Positions 16,557-25,184 are shown, counted from the first letter of the stretch. The stretch: DNA of 64,000 bases from Streptomyces lincolnensis (GCF_001685355.1 NZ_CP016438.1:9176001-9240000), one strand, 5' to 3'. Notes: generated from the letters alone by a model not told the origin. Made by a program: numbers and translations.

Positions 16557-17225
16557 ATGAGTGAGATCATCCTGATGTCCGACGCCCGCGTGGCCGCCGT
16601 CGCCGTCGAGGAGTGCGGCGAGCCGCTCGTGGACGTGAGCGGGTCCCTGCTCGTCGACGACCGCAAGTACAAGGACTCCCTCGGAGCGGAGACCCATCTC
16701 CGGCGGGGCGTCCTGGAACGGCTGCTGCGGGCGCAGTCCCTGCTCCCCGACGGGCTGCGGCTCCTGTTCGTCGAGGGGTACCGGCCGCCGGCCCTCCAGC
16801 GGCGGTACTTCGAGCGGTACGCCGACGAGTTGCGGGCCGCACATCCGCAGTGGGCCGCGGACCGTATCCGAACCGCGGCCAGCCGGTACGTGTCGCCGCC
16901 CGAGATAGCGCCGCACACGGCGGGGGCGGCCGTCGACCTGACGCTCGCCGACGCGGACGGGCGTGAACTCGATCTCGGTACGGCGATGAACGCCAGCCCC
17001 GAGGAGAGCGGCGGGGCCTGTTACACCGACGCGGCCGGGATCTCCGAGGAGGCCAGGGAGAACCGGGCGGTGCTGGGGCGGGCGCTGGGCGCGGCCGGGC
17101 TCGTCAACTACCCCACGGAGTGGTGGCATTGGTCGTACGGGGACCGGTACTGGGCGTTGGCCACCGGGGCCGCTGTCGCTCCGTACGGGCCGAAGGAGCT
17201 GGAGGCCCAGGAGGCCGGAGCCTAG
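16557..17225 (+). CDS. D-alanyl-D-alanine dipeptidase (VanX-like, M15D)
   Basis: The protein has 222 residues; ATG 16557 follows GGGAGG. M15D zinc-peptidase motifs are complete: EGYRPP with the transition-state Arg, the zinc-binding HTAGAAVDLTL (His-x6-Asp) and EWWHWS (catalytic Glu, zinc His). VanX hydrolyses D-Ala-D-Ala; in glycopeptide resistance this removes the drug target, while stand-alone homologues recycle peptidoglycan dipeptide. No vanH or vanA lies nearby, so recycling or an orphan role is more likely than vancomycin resistance. The stop lies three bases from the stop of the convergent gene. Confidence 0.93.
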   Translation: MSEIILMSDARVAAVAVEECGEPLVDVSGSLLVDDRKYKDSLGAETHLRRGVLERLLRAQSLLPDGLRLLFVEGYRPPALQRRYFERYADELRAAHPQWAADRIRTAASRYVSPPEIAPHTAGAAVDLTLADADGRELDLGTAMNASPEESGGACYTDAAGISEEARENRAVLGRALGAAGLVNYPTEWWHWSYGDRYWALATGAAVAPYGPKELEAQEAGA

Positions 17226-17228
17226 CGA

Positions 17229-17918
17229 TCAGGCCTTGTTCCAGCCGGGGATGGTCGGGAGGACCTGTTCGGCCACGCGGAGCAGGGCCTCGTCGTCGGG
17301 AGGCATGCCGTCCTCGCGGAAGACGGTGAGCTCGAAGGAGCCGCCGCGGTCCCGGGCGGTCTGGGCTATGACGAGGCTGCGGGCGGGGACGCCGGGGCCG
17401 CTCTCGGAATCGCCGCCGCCGAGGTTGAAGCGCAGGGCGATGGTCTGCGTCGTGTACAGGACCGCGGGGCGGCCCAGGACGGTTCGGGGCTCGGCGGTCC
17501 GACCCAGGTACTCACCCTCCTCGGCGACGGCGAGGCCGTCGTAGGTCGCCGAGAGCTTCACGGTGTAGGTCTCGAACGTGACCTCCCCCGAGGGGGTGGC
17601 GGTCTTGGTGCCGTCGCCGGAGGTGAAGTAGCTGTCGCTGCCGCCCGCGGTCTTCGCCTTCTCCGTCGGCGTCCCCAGCAGGGTCGCGAGGTCGGGCCGG
17701 TTCAGGGCCGTGCAGAGCTGGTCCCCGGAGACGTTGCCCGAGGGCCGGGACTCGGCGGTGCTCGCCGGTGAACAGGTGGCCGGCTCGTCGGCCGCCTGCG
17801 TCTCCCGGGGGTCGAGCCCCCACAGGGCCGCCCCGATGCCCCCGATCAGCACCACCGCCGTGATGGCCTGGGCCGCCGCGTTCGGTCTCTTCTCGGACAC
17901 GGCGAAGTCGTCGCCCAT
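17229..17918 (-). CDS. Membrane-anchored DUF6215-like protein
   Basis: The protein has 229 residues. A single N-terminal transmembrane segment (residues about 15-35: AITAVVLIGGIGAALWGL) is followed by an extracytoplasmic domain with the conserved start QLCTALNRPDLATLLGTP and two cysteines. This resembles actinobacterial proteins annotated DUF6215; I assign it from memory of the family pattern, so moderately. The function is unknown. It probably faces the cell wall. Convergent with the VanX-like gene. Confidence 0.75.
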   Translation of the reverse strand: MGDDFAVSEKRPNAAAQAITAVVLIGGIGAALWGLDPRETQAADEPATCSPASTAESRPSGNVSGDQLCTALNRPDLATLLGTPTEKAKTAGGSDSYFTSGDGTKTATPSGEVTFETYTVKLSATYDGLAVAEEGEYLGRTAEPRTVLGRPAVLYTTQTIALRFNLGGGDSESGPGVPARSLVIAQTARDRGGSFELTVFREDGMPPDDEALLRVAEQVLPTIPGWNKA

Positions 17919-18005
17919 CGTTCCCCACCCCCGGTGATCGCGCCCCCTGCGCCGGGGCAGCGTAACCGGTGATCGTTCGGTGGGGAAACGGATTCCCGTG
18001 GGGCG

Positions 18006-18968
18006 TCAGGCCGCGAACGCGTTCACGCCCGTCAGCTCGGCCGACACCTCCCACAGACGGGCCGCCTGCCCGGGGTCGACCGCCCAGGCCCTGACGCCGC
18101 TGCGCTCGTCGTCGGGCGCGGCGGGCTCGGCGATGTCGCAGTCCTCCAGGTAGACACCGCCCATACCGGCCAGCTGGGGCGAGGTGGCGGCCCACACCTG
18201 GGTGGCGGCGCCCTGCTCCGGGGACTTGAAGAGCTCGGGGGTGAGCAGCGTGCCGTGCTCGTCGATCCAGCCGCGCTCGATCATCTCCGCCTGGGACAGA
18301 TGCCGCTGGAGCGGGGTCATGATGCCGCCGGGGTGCAGGGAGAACGCGCGCACGCCGGCGTCCCGGGCGAGCCGGTCGAGGTGGACGGCGAACAGGACGT
18401 TCGCGGTCTTGGCCTGGCCGTAGGCCTGCCACTTGTCGTAGCCCCGCGCCCAGTGGAGGTCGTCCCAGCGGATGCCGGAGAAGTGGTGGCCGCGCGAGGA
18501 GACGGAGACGACCCGGGCGCCGCCGGGTGCGATGGCCGGCCACAGCCGGTTGACCAGGGCGAAGTGGCCGAGGTGGTTGGTGGCGAACTGGGCCTCCCAG
18601 CCGGGGCCCACGCGGGTTTCCGGGCAGGCCATGATCCCCGCGTTGTCGATCATGAGGTCGATCGTGCGGTCCGAGGCGAGGAAGCGCTCGGCGAAGGCGC
18701 GCACGCTCTCCAGGTCGCCGAGGTCGAGCTCGTCGACCTCGACGCCGTCGATGCCCTCCAGGGCCTCCCGCGCGGTGTCGGGGCGGCGGGCCGGGACGAC
18801 GACGCGGGCGCCCGCCTTCGTCAGCGACCGTGTGGTCTCCAGGCCGAGCCCCGAGTAGCCGCCGGTGACGACGGCGAGCCGTCCGGTCAGGTCGATGCCG
18901 GCGAGGACCTCGTCGGCGGTGCTCGTCGCGCCGAATCCGGATCCGATCTTGTGCTGTGCAGTGCTCAT
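18006..18968 (-). CDS. Short-chain dehydrogenase/reductase (retinol dehydrogenase-like)
   Basis: The protein has 320 residues. Classical SDR features are present: TGGYSGLG cofactor loop (residues about 35-42), DNAGIM, catalytic Ser in VSVSSRGHH and YGQAK for Tyr-x3-Lys. Arg after the first beta strands (VPARRPD) suggests NADP preference. The long form with NHLGHFALVNRL resembles the WW-oxidoreductase/retinol-dehydrogenase-like group; the substrate is unknown. The ribosome-binding site upstream of ATG 18968 is weak. Confidence 0.9.
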   Translation of the reverse strand: MSTAQHKIGSGFGATSTADEVLAGIDLTGRLAVVTGGYSGLGLETTRSLTKAGARVVVPARRPDTAREALEGIDGVEVDELDLGDLESVRAFAERFLASDRTIDLMIDNAGIMACPETRVGPGWEAQFATNHLGHFALVNRLWPAIAPGGARVVSVSSRGHHFSGIRWDDLHWARGYDKWQAYGQAKTANVLFAVHLDRLARDAGVRAFSLHPGGIMTPLQRHLSQAEMIERGWIDEHGTLLTPELFKSPEQGAATQVWAATSPQLAGMGGVYLEDCDIAEPAAPDDERSGVRAWAVDPGQAARLWEVSAELTGVNAFAA

Positions 18969-19264
18969 GCGCGGAACGCTACGAATTCGAGTGCTCTCGA
19001 AGTCAAGCGCGGCCGGGACGGCGGTGCCGTCCGGACAGAGGGAAGCCCCGACCGGACGGGGGAATCACGGTCGGGGCGGTCGAGGTGTGGGTGCGGATGG
19101 CGGTCGCCTCTCGGCGAAGGGCTCCACAGGGCTTCAGCCGAACGATCGTCCCTGTGGGCAAAAGGTGAGGCCCGGGGACACTGTCCCATCCACACCCACG
19201 GCTGGTTCAACAGGCAACTACCCATGGGTGTTCCCCGGTCCGTCCCGTTCTGGGGTGATCCGTG
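18969..19264. other. 296-bp intergenic region
   Basis: The region holds the SDR promoter zone and the transcript end of the FUSC gene, including the hairpin at 19046-19076. An 86-codon frame across it on the minus strand has no family-like sequence. Nothing else is recognised. Confidence 0.6.
19046..19076 (-). terminator. Stem-loop downstream of FUSC gene
   Basis: CCCCGACCG (19046-19054) and CGGTCGGGG (19068-19076) form a perfect 9-bp GC stem with a 13-base loop. It has no U-tract, as is usual in Streptomyces. It lies 189 bases past the FUSC stop in transcription direction. Confidence 0.6.
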
Positions 19265-20470
19265 TCACCGCTTCCGGGTGCCCGGCACGGTCTCGGTCCA
19301 CAGGTTCTCGGCCTGCAACAACAACGTGCCCAGGACCGTCGCCCGAGCGGTGGCGTGCTCGGCGTGTTCCCGCAGCCCTTCCTGCAAGCGCTCGTGCTGT
19401 TCCCACATGGCGTCCTCGACCCGGTCGGCCGACCGGTCGTCCAGGCCCGCCTCGTCGCTGGCGCCGAGCAGACGGCGGCTCTCCGCATGGCAGGCGTCGC
19501 CGATGAGTTCCAGCAGACGGGCGTAGGAGCGCAGGGCCGGGCCGTCGGGCGGGGTGGGGATACGGTCCTCGTCGGCGGCCACGGCGAGCGTTCTGGTCAG
19601 TGCGGCGATGTGCCCGGTGACCCGGCCCCAGCGCTCGTCCTCGCTCTCGGGCGGCAGGGGCTTCGGCGCCCTGCGGACGGCGAGCAGCGGGCCGGACGCC
19701 AGCCGCAGGCTCTCCCTGCTCCAGCCGCGGGCCGAACGCAGGGCCTCCAGACGCCGTTCCAGCCGCGCCGAGCCGTGCGTCCAGCCGGCCGCGACCTGGG
19801 CGTCCCACTCGGTGGCCCGCAGATCACCGGCGACGATGTGCAGCAGGTCGCCCGCCTCCCCGGCCAGCGCCGCGAGGTTCTCCCGTACGTCCCGCAGGTG
19901 CACCGGCGGCAGGATCAGCGCGTTGACGGCGACGCCGATGACCGCGCCCAGCGCCGCCTGTCCGACCCGGTGGCCGACCGCCGACGCCGACACACTGCCC
20001 GAGGCGAGGGTGAACAGCGCGGTCGTCGCCCCGTAGATGCCCTGGTCGCCGAAGCGGGGCCAGTTCGCGAGCAGCATCAGCACCGGCACGGACAGCGCCA
20101 GCGCGCCCAGCGTGTCGTCGGTGAGCACCTGGGCGGCCGACGCGAGCAGGGTTCCGGCACACAGGGCCGTCCACTGCTGCGCGGCCTGCCGCAGCGAGCT
20201 GAACACGGTGGCCTGCACCAGCACCAGTGCCACCCAGGGCGCCATCAGGGCCATCGGGTCGCCCAGCCACACGCTCGCCACGGACCAGGCGAGCAGTGCC
20301 GCCGCGGCGGCCTTCATCGACTGCACGACCAGATCCCGCTCCCGCCCCGGCCCTCGCCAAGCAGCCCGGGCGGCCCGTCCCACGGATCCCGCCTCCCGGC
20401 GCAGCGCGTCGACGGCACGGGAGATCGGAGGGGCGCCACGGGGGCGTACCGCATCAGTCACACGCGTCAT
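19265..20470 (-). CDS. FUSC family integral membrane transporter
   Basis: The protein has 401 residues. The N-terminal half (residues about 50-190) contains about six hydrophobic helices in the FUSC/aromatic-acid-exporter arrangement (AAAAALLAWSVASVWL, PWVALVLVQATVFSSL, GALALSVPVLMLLANW, VGQAALGAVIGVAVNALIL), followed by the conserved LPP motif and a cytosolic helical C-terminal half rich in Arg and Glu. The family exports fusaric acid, p-hydroxybenzoate and similar aromatics. It lies 78 bases downstream of the HAD gene on the same strand. Confidence 0.85.
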   Translation of the reverse strand: MTRVTDAVRPRGAPPISRAVDALRREAGSVGRAARAAWRGPGRERDLVVQSMKAAAAALLAWSVASVWLGDPMALMAPWVALVLVQATVFSSLRQAAQQWTALCAGTLLASAAQVLTDDTLGALALSVPVLMLLANWPRFGDQGIYGATTALFTLASGSVSASAVGHRVGQAALGAVIGVAVNALILPPVHLRDVRENLAALAGEAGDLLHIVAGDLRATEWDAQVAAGWTHGSARLERRLEALRSARGWSRESLRLASGPLLAVRRAPKPLPPESEDERWGRVTGHIAALTRTLAVAADEDRIPTPPDGPALRSYARLLELIGDACHAESRRLLGASDEAGLDDRSADRVEDAMWEQHERLQEGLREHAEHATARATVLGTLLLQAENLWTETVPGTRKR

Positions 20471-20548
20471 GCACAGCGGGTATCCGCCCCAACCGGCTCG
20501 TCACCTGTGTGATCCCGGGTGGGCGGCGGTTGGCTCCGCGGCGTCACG

Positions 20549-21208
20549 TCAGGGTGCCAAGGGGCTTTCCTCCAGGCCCGCCAGCAGGTCCGCGGGGTCG
20601 GCGTAGATGGCCGTCGCTCCCGCTTCCTCCAGGTCGGTGCGGGGGATGCCGCCGCACAGGACGCCCACGCAGCGGACGCCGGCGCGGCTGCCCGCGCGCA
20701 TGTCCCAGACGGTGTCGCCGACGAAGACGGCGTGTTCGGCGCCGACACCGGCGAGTTCGAGGGCGTGTTCGACGGGTTCGGGAGCGGGCTTGCCCTCGTC
20801 GACGTCGTCGGCGCTCGCGGTGTCGGCGATCGCGTCGTCGGCGTCGATGGCGCGGCGCAGCGCGGAGAGTTCGGCGCCGCCCGCCGAGGTGGCGAGGACG
20901 ACGGTCCAGCCGTCGCGGTGCAGGCGCCGCAGGAGCCGGCCGGCGTCGGACAGGGCGGGCAGCCGGTCGAAGTACTGCCCGTACAGGGCCTTGTGGGCGG
21001 CGCTCAGCTCCTCGTCCCGGCTCCGGTCCCGGTCGTCGCCGAGGAGGTGGGCGATCAGATCGGTGGAGCCGAGCCCGACGGCCCGGTGGACGGCGTGCAT
21101 GGGCACCGTGTGCCCGGCCTGCCGGAAGGCCTCCCACCAGGTGGCCACGTGGAGGTGGTTGGTGTCGACGAGGGTCCCGTCGACGTCGAACACCGCGGCC
21201 CGTCCCAT
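20549..21208 (-). CDS. HAD-superfamily hydrolase (phosphoglycolate phosphatase-like)
   Basis: The protein has 219 residues. ATG 21208 was chosen over a longer frame because GAAGGGAA precedes it and MGRAAVFDVDGT starts the domain. All four HAD motifs are present: DVDGT (Asp8 and Asp10), ATSA, Lys in EGKPAPEP and GDTVWD. A helical cap lies between motifs I and II, as in the C1 beta-PGM/Gph group. The probable substrate is a small sugar or glycolate phosphate. The gene follows the PHP gene by 80 bases, and that gap carries an imperfect repeat of CACTCGGAT. Confidence 0.9.
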   Translation of the reverse strand: MGRAAVFDVDGTLVDTNHLHVATWWEAFRQAGHTVPMHAVHRAVGLGSTDLIAHLLGDDRDRSRDEELSAAHKALYGQYFDRLPALSDAGRLLRRLHRDGWTVVLATSAGGAELSALRRAIDADDAIADTASADDVDEGKPAPEPVEHALELAGVGAEHAVFVGDTVWDMRAGSRAGVRCVGVLCGGIPRTDLEEAGATAIYADPADLLAGLEESPLAP

Positions 21209-21288
21209 GCGCCGGTTCCCTTCGCTCCGTACCACTACTCGGATTTCTTCGTACCACTCGGATCGCTCCGTGCCGCCCGGGTACCACG

Positions 21289-22326
21289 TCAGCCGCTCGC
21301 CACTCGGTCCGGAGTGCGCCCCTCGCGGGTCCAGGCCAGCAGGTCGTCGAGGGGCCACGTGGTGACCACGCGCTCCGGCGGCACCCCGCACTCCTCGGCC
21401 CGCTCGCAGCCGTGGATCTGCCAGTCCAGCTGGCCGGGCGCGTGCGCGTCGGTGTCGATCGAGAACAGCACGCCCGCCTCGACGGCCCGGCGCAGCAGTC
21501 GCCGCGGCGGATCGAGCCGCTCGGGCCGGCTGTTGATCTCCACGGCCGTGCCGGACTCGGCGCACGCGGCGAACACCGCCTCCGCGTCGAACTCCGACTC
21601 CGGCCGCCCCCGCCCCGTCACCAGCCGCCCGGTGCAGTGCCCGAGCACGTCGGCGTGCGGATCGCGGACGGCGGCCACCATGCGCCGGGTCATCGAGCGG
21701 GCGTCCATCCGCAGCTTGGAGTGCACGGACACCACCACGACGTCCAGCCGGTCCAGCAGCTCCGGCTCCTGGTCCAGGGAACCGTCGTCGAGGATGTCGC
21801 ACTCGATGCCGGTCAGCAGCCGGAACGGTGCCCAGGTCTCGTTGAGCTCCGCCACCACGTCCAGCTGTCGCCGCAGCCGTTCCGGCGACAGTCCGCGGGC
21901 CACGGTCAGCCGGGGCGAGTGGTCGGTCAGCACCGCCCACTCGTGGCCGAGCTCCGCCGCGGCCCGGCCCATCGCCTCGATGGGGCTGCCGCCGTCCGAC
22001 CAGTCGGAGTGCAGATGGCAGTCCCCGCGCAGCAGCGCCCGCAGCCCGGCCCCGCCCCCGGTGAGCGGTGCGTCGGCCTCACCCTCAAGCTTCTCCAGAT
22101 AGCCCGGCACCCGGCCCTCCAGGGCCTCGCGCACCGCCTGCGCCGTCCTGGGGCCGACCCCTTTGAGGTCCTCCAGCGTCCCGGCCCGCGCCCGCTCGCC
22201 GATCTCGCCCTCGGGCAGCTCCGACAGCACGCGGGCCGCCGTACGGAAGGCGCGCACGCGGTACGTCGGCGCGCGGGACCGCTCCAGCAGGAAGGCGATC
22301 CGGTCCAGAGCCTCGACGGGGTCCAT
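21289..22326 (-). CDS. PHP-domain protein with PolX-type HhH N-terminus
   Basis: The protein has 345 residues. ATG 22326 follows GGAGGTGGAGG. The N-terminal about 75 residues match the PolX N-terminal helical region with a helix-hairpin-helix (LKGVGPRTAQAVREAL). A PHP metallo-domain follows with CHLHSDWSDG, LTDHSP, GIECDI, SVHSKLR, HCTGR and DTDAHAP, so all metal ligands appear intact. There is no nucleotidyltransferase palm domain, unlike full PolX. The role may be a DNA 3'-end phosphatase/nuclease or a histidinol-phosphatase-like phosphoesterase. Confidence 0.85.
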   Translation of the reverse strand: MDPVEALDRIAFLLERSRAPTYRVRAFRTAARVLSELPEGEIGERARAGTLEDLKGVGPRTAQAVREALEGRVPGYLEKLEGEADAPLTGGGAGLRALLRGDCHLHSDWSDGGSPIEAMGRAAAELGHEWAVLTDHSPRLTVARGLSPERLRRQLDVVAELNETWAPFRLLTGIECDILDDGSLDQEPELLDRLDVVVVSVHSKLRMDARSMTRRMVAAVRDPHADVLGHCTGRLVTGRGRPESEFDAEAVFAACAESGTAVEINSRPERLDPPRRLLRRAVEAGVLFSIDTDAHAPGQLDWQIHGCERAEECGVPPERVVTTWPLDDLLAWTREGRTPDRVASG

Positions 22327-22452
22327 CGCCACCTCCACCTCCAGAGTTCCCCAGCTCCCCGGGGGCCGCACGGCGTGCGCGCGGTTTGTCCGGTACGCGA
22401 CCGGGTACTGCGATGCCTCATCACCTCGACCGCGTCCACGAGGAGGCCTGCC

Positions 22453-23262
22453 ATGTCCGCACCCGCCGTACCGCGCAGCAAGGTGGCCGTGATCACCGGC
22501 GCCGACTCCGGCATCGGGAAGGCCACCGCCGTTCGGCTGGCCCGGGCCGGGATGGACGTCGGCATCACCTGGCACAGTGACCTCCAGGGCGCCGAGGAGA
22601 CCGCCGAGGAGGTGCGCGCCCACGGGCAGCGGGCCGCCGTGGCGCAGATGGACCTCACCCGGCTGCCCACCGCCGCCGGCACCGTCGACGAGCTGTGCGA
22701 CCGGCTGGGCCGCCTCGACGTCCTGGTCAACAACGCCGGTACGGGCACCATGACGCCCTTCCTCGACCTGGAACTCGACGACGTCCGTGAGGTCCTGGAG
22801 GTCGACCTCGTCGGCCCCTTCCTGTGCGGGCAGCGCGCCGCCCGGCACATGATCCGGCAGGGGCACGGGGGCCGGATCGTCAACGTGACCTCCGTTCACG
22901 AACACCAGCCCCGGGTCGGCGCCGCCCCCTACTGCGCGGCCAAGGGCGGCCTGGGTCTGCTCACCCAGGTCATGGCCCTGGAGCTCGCCGAGCACGGCAT
23001 CACCGTCAACGCGGTGGCACCCGGCGAGATCGCCACGCCCATGACCGGCCAGGAGGACACCGACCCGCACACCGAGGACCGCCCCGGCGTCCCGCTCGGC
23101 CGTCCCGGCGACGCCCGCGAGGTCGCCGCCGTGATCGCCTTCCTCGCCGGCCCCGACGCCTCCTACGTCACCGGCGCCTCCTGGAGCGTCGACGGCGGCA
23201 TGCTCCGAATGGGCCCGCAGGCCGGCTCCCACCTGGGCGACGACGAGTGGCGACGGCCTTGA
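22453..23262 (+). CDS. Short-chain dehydrogenase/reductase
   Basis: The protein has 269 residues; ATG 22453 follows AGGAGG. A classical SDR: TGADSGIGKATA, VNNAGTG, Ser in NVTSVHEHQP and YCAAKGG, plus the C-terminal YVTGASWSVDGG typical of glucose-1-dehydrogenase/3-oxoacyl reductase-like enzymes. The substrate is unknown. It diverges from the PHP gene over 126 bases. Its final codons and TGA lie in a tandem duplication (23251-23279). Confidence 0.92.
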   Translation: MSAPAVPRSKVAVITGADSGIGKATAVRLARAGMDVGITWHSDLQGAEETAEEVRAHGQRAAVAQMDLTRLPTAAGTVDELCDRLGRLDVLVNNAGTGTMTPFLDLELDDVREVLEVDLVGPFLCGQRAARHMIRQGHGGRIVNVTSVHEHQPRVGAAPYCAAKGGLGLLTQVMALELAEHGITVNAVAPGEIATPMTGQEDTDPHTEDRPGVPLGRPGDAREVAAVIAFLAGPDASYVTGASWSVDGGMLRMGPQAGSHLGDDEWRRP

Positions 23263-23279
23263 ACCGACGGCCTTGAAAC
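23251..23279. repeat. Tandem duplication spanning the SDR stop codon
   Basis: CGACGGCCTTGAAC (23251-23264) is followed directly by CGACGGCCTTGAAAC (23265-23279) and a further CGACGG. The first copy holds the real stop TGA; the second repeats it out of phase downstream. Confidence 0.9.
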
Positions 23280-23289
23280 CGACGGCGCC

Positions 23290-23467
23290 CCCGGCGCGAA
23301 CGGCGGCCCGGCCCCGTACGGCGACCGCCCCGGAACAGCTCGCCCGGATCCGCGCGTGCCCTGCCCGAGCTGCGCGGGCTGTGCGGGACCGACACCACCG
23401 CCAAGGACTTCCGCACGCCACTCAGGGGGCGATGGAGGCGGCCCTGCTCGATCTGCCGGGCGGGTGA
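23290..23467 (+). pseudogene. Probable remnant of a DNA topoisomerase IB gene
   Basis: No intact gene fits here, but one frame reads LPELRGLCGTDTTAKDFRT at about 23368-23425, very close to the DVNxYLRxxxGxxxTAKDFRTW segment of bacterial topoisomerase IB. A neighbouring frame just upstream reads EQLARIRAC, like the LARIVRxC segment that precedes it in those enzymes. The following Trp and active-site part are absent, and a third frame closes with TGA at 23465-23467. I interpret a heavily deleted, frameshifted relic; the short match makes this tentative. Confidence 0.4.
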
Positions 23468-23510
23468 CGCACGCCTCTCCCTTCCGGGGATCGCGTTCTA
23501 CGCTCTATCC

Positions 23511-23747
23511 ATGACCGAAATCGCGAGCCCGTACATCGCCCACCCGCGGATCCAGGTGCTCGGGGTGCAGCCGGGCACGCCGCCCTTCCGGATCGTCGAG
23601 ATCGACGGTGAGGTCGTCGGAGAGGCGAAGGCCGTCACCGACGTCCTGGAGGCCGCCGCGGCCTTCGGGATCACCGTCCACGACCTGGACGACCCGGAGG
23701 TGGTCCGCTGGGTGGGCGGCGACAAGTTCACCTGGCACCGGCACTGA
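23511..23747 (+). CDS. Small conserved hypothetical protein
   Basis: The protein has 78 residues and is soluble, with a compact alpha/beta pattern (IQVLGVQPGTPPFRIVEIDGEVVG) and no cysteine or signal peptide. It resembles short conserved Streptomyces proteins of unknown function, but I cannot name a domain. ATG 23511 has only a poor ribosome-binding site, so the start is uncertain. It lies between two decayed genes, yet its frame is open with normal codon bias, so it is probably functional. Confidence 0.65.
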   Translation: MTEIASPYIAHPRIQVLGVQPGTPPFRIVEIDGEVVGEAKAVTDVLEAAAAFGITVHDLDDPEVVRWVGGDKFTWHRH

Positions 23748-23781
23748 GGGATGGCGCGCGCCCGGGAGCGAGGATGAGCCG

Positions 23782-24106
23782 GTGACCCCGCCTCCGTTCG
23801 ACGTGGACGCGTTCCTGCAACAGCCGCTCACCGCCCGCCTGGCCACCAACGGCCCGACGGTGCGCCCGGTCTGGTTCCTCTGGGAGGACGGGGCGTTCTG
23901 GATCCTGACGGGCCCCTGGGCCCGGGTGCACACGCGCGTGCGGGACGATCCGGCCGTCGCCCTGCCTGGGCCCGGACGAGAGCCGCTGGGACCGGCGCTT
24001 CACGCATTACCTGTACGACGATCCCGGCGAGCGAGGCACCGCCTGGCTGCGGCTGACGCCCGCCTCGCTCACCGCGACCGACCTCAGCTATGCACCGCCC
24101 GGCTGA
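23782..24106 (+). pseudogene. Pyridoxamine 5'-phosphate oxidase-family protein, internally deleted and frameshifted
   Basis: From GTG 23782 the frame reads a normal family start (FDVDAFLQQPLTARLATNG, then VRPVWFLWEDGAFWILTG) up to DDPAVAL near 23963. There the frame changes: the next frame gives DESRWDRRFTHYLYDD, then GTAWLRLTP and LSYAP, ending TGA at 24104-24106, which is the normal family C-terminus. The central beta strands of the split barrel, roughly 35-40 residues, are missing at the junction. A deletion that also shifted frame explains this. The 3' end overlaps the convergent VanZ gene by 23 bases. Confidence 0.8.
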
Positions 24107-24755
24107 GCCGCCGCCCCAGCAGCAGATAGCCGATCAGGGCGCCGGTCGTGTTGAGGATGACGTCGTCCACGTCGAAGGCACGGCCGTTGACCAGCGCGCC
24201 CTGAGCGAACTCCACCGTCAGCATGACGACCGCGGTCAGCAGCAGCACCCGCAGGATTCCCCGGGTCCGCGGCGCGAGCACCGGGACGAGGATGCCGAAC
24301 GGGATGCCCAGGACCAGGTTCCCGCCGATCTGCTTGACCGCGTCCCGCAGCTCGGGCTGGTCCAGGTAGGCCCGCAGCGAACTGCCCGGGCGCATGTTGG
24401 TGTGGGTCAGCGGAGCCGACGCGGGGGAGGGCTCCAGCGTCAGCCGGGCCAGCACGACCGCGAACGCCACCATGAAGGCGAAGGCGAACAGCATCGCCAG
24501 CAGCCGCAGGAGGAACGGCAGGGGACGCCGCCCGCCCCGGGCCGACCGCCCACCCCGCTCGGCCCTGCCCGATGTGGGTTTCGCCTCCGCCCCGCTCTTC
24601 CCGGGCTTCGGCCGCGTCTTGCCGTCGGCCTTGCCGGACTTGGGTCGCGCCTCGACGGCCTTGCCCGACCGGGGGCGCGCCCTGCTCCGGTCGGGAGTCT
24701 CGGACTTGGTGCTGCGCAGGCGAAACGCGGAACGCGAAAAGGCTGCACGGGCCAT
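24084..24755 (-). CDS. VanZ family membrane protein with basic N-terminal repeats
   Basis: The protein has 223 residues; ATG 24755 follows GGAGG. The C-terminal 140 residues form a VanZ domain of four hydrophobic helices with the conserved NLVLGIPFGIL and EFAQ plus FDVDDVILNTTGALIGYLL. Residues about 26-75 are unusual: four imperfect 10-residue units like ARPRSGKA, strongly basic, forming a cytosolic tail not part of VanZ. VanZ confers low-level teicoplanin resistance in enterococci by an unclear mechanism; stand-alone homologues are orphans. The frame looks intact although both neighbouring sequences are decayed. Confidence 0.88.
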   Translation of the reverse strand: MARAAFSRSAFRLRSTKSETPDRSRARPRSGKAVEARPKSGKADGKTRPKPGKSGAEAKPTSGRAERGGRSARGGRRPLPFLLRLLAMLFAFAFMVAFAVVLARLTLEPSPASAPLTHTNMRPGSSLRAYLDQPELRDAVKQIGGNLVLGIPFGILVPVLAPRTRGILRVLLLTAVVMLTVEFAQGALVNGRAFDVDDVILNTTGALIGYLLLGRRLSRAVHS

Positions 24756-25184
24756 TCGGTCCTCCAGTCTTCAACTTCCCTGCGTCATAAGCCGGTTACC
24801 CGAGAACCGGCCGAGAATGCCGTGACGCGGGGTGACATTGCCCCGCCTCCGCCCGCGTTTCCCTTCGTGCCGTGGGGGCACGCCGGCTGTAGCTCGTGGC
24901 CGTGGCGGGGACCGCCATCCCTACGGCGACCGGCTCCGGCGAGTGGCCCGAGACTCGCCACCGGCTGAGCCGGATCACCGACTCCATGACGGCGGTCCCC
25001 GCGCTGCTGCTCGGCGCGGTGCCGGCCGTCGGGTCGGCACCCGCCCCAAGAGCTCCTCGCACCCACCCGCGCACCGCCGCTCAGGCGCCTCCAGTCCGGC
25101 CACGTCGGGCACTACGTGGCCTGGCTGCTGGTGGGCGCCGCCGTGCCCGGCGCCCTGGCCCTGCCGGGTGTCCTGGGCTCCCGA
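24756..25184. other. 429-bp region without an intact gene
   Basis: The region lies between VanZ and DUF4230, both on the minus strand. It holds the VanZ promoter side and a probable plus-strand coding relic (see 24890-25190). No hairpin, tRNA or insertion element was recognised. Confidence 0.6.

Noticed and set aside
16557..17225. Vancomycin-resistance cluster around the VanX-like gene
   Set aside because: No vanH, vanA or vanRS genes lie nearby, and the VanZ gene is 7 kb away in a different context.
18965..19225. 86-codon minus-strand frame in the SDR-FUSC gap
   Set aside because: No ribosome-binding site, atypical Pro/His/Arg composition, and it contains the predicted terminator.
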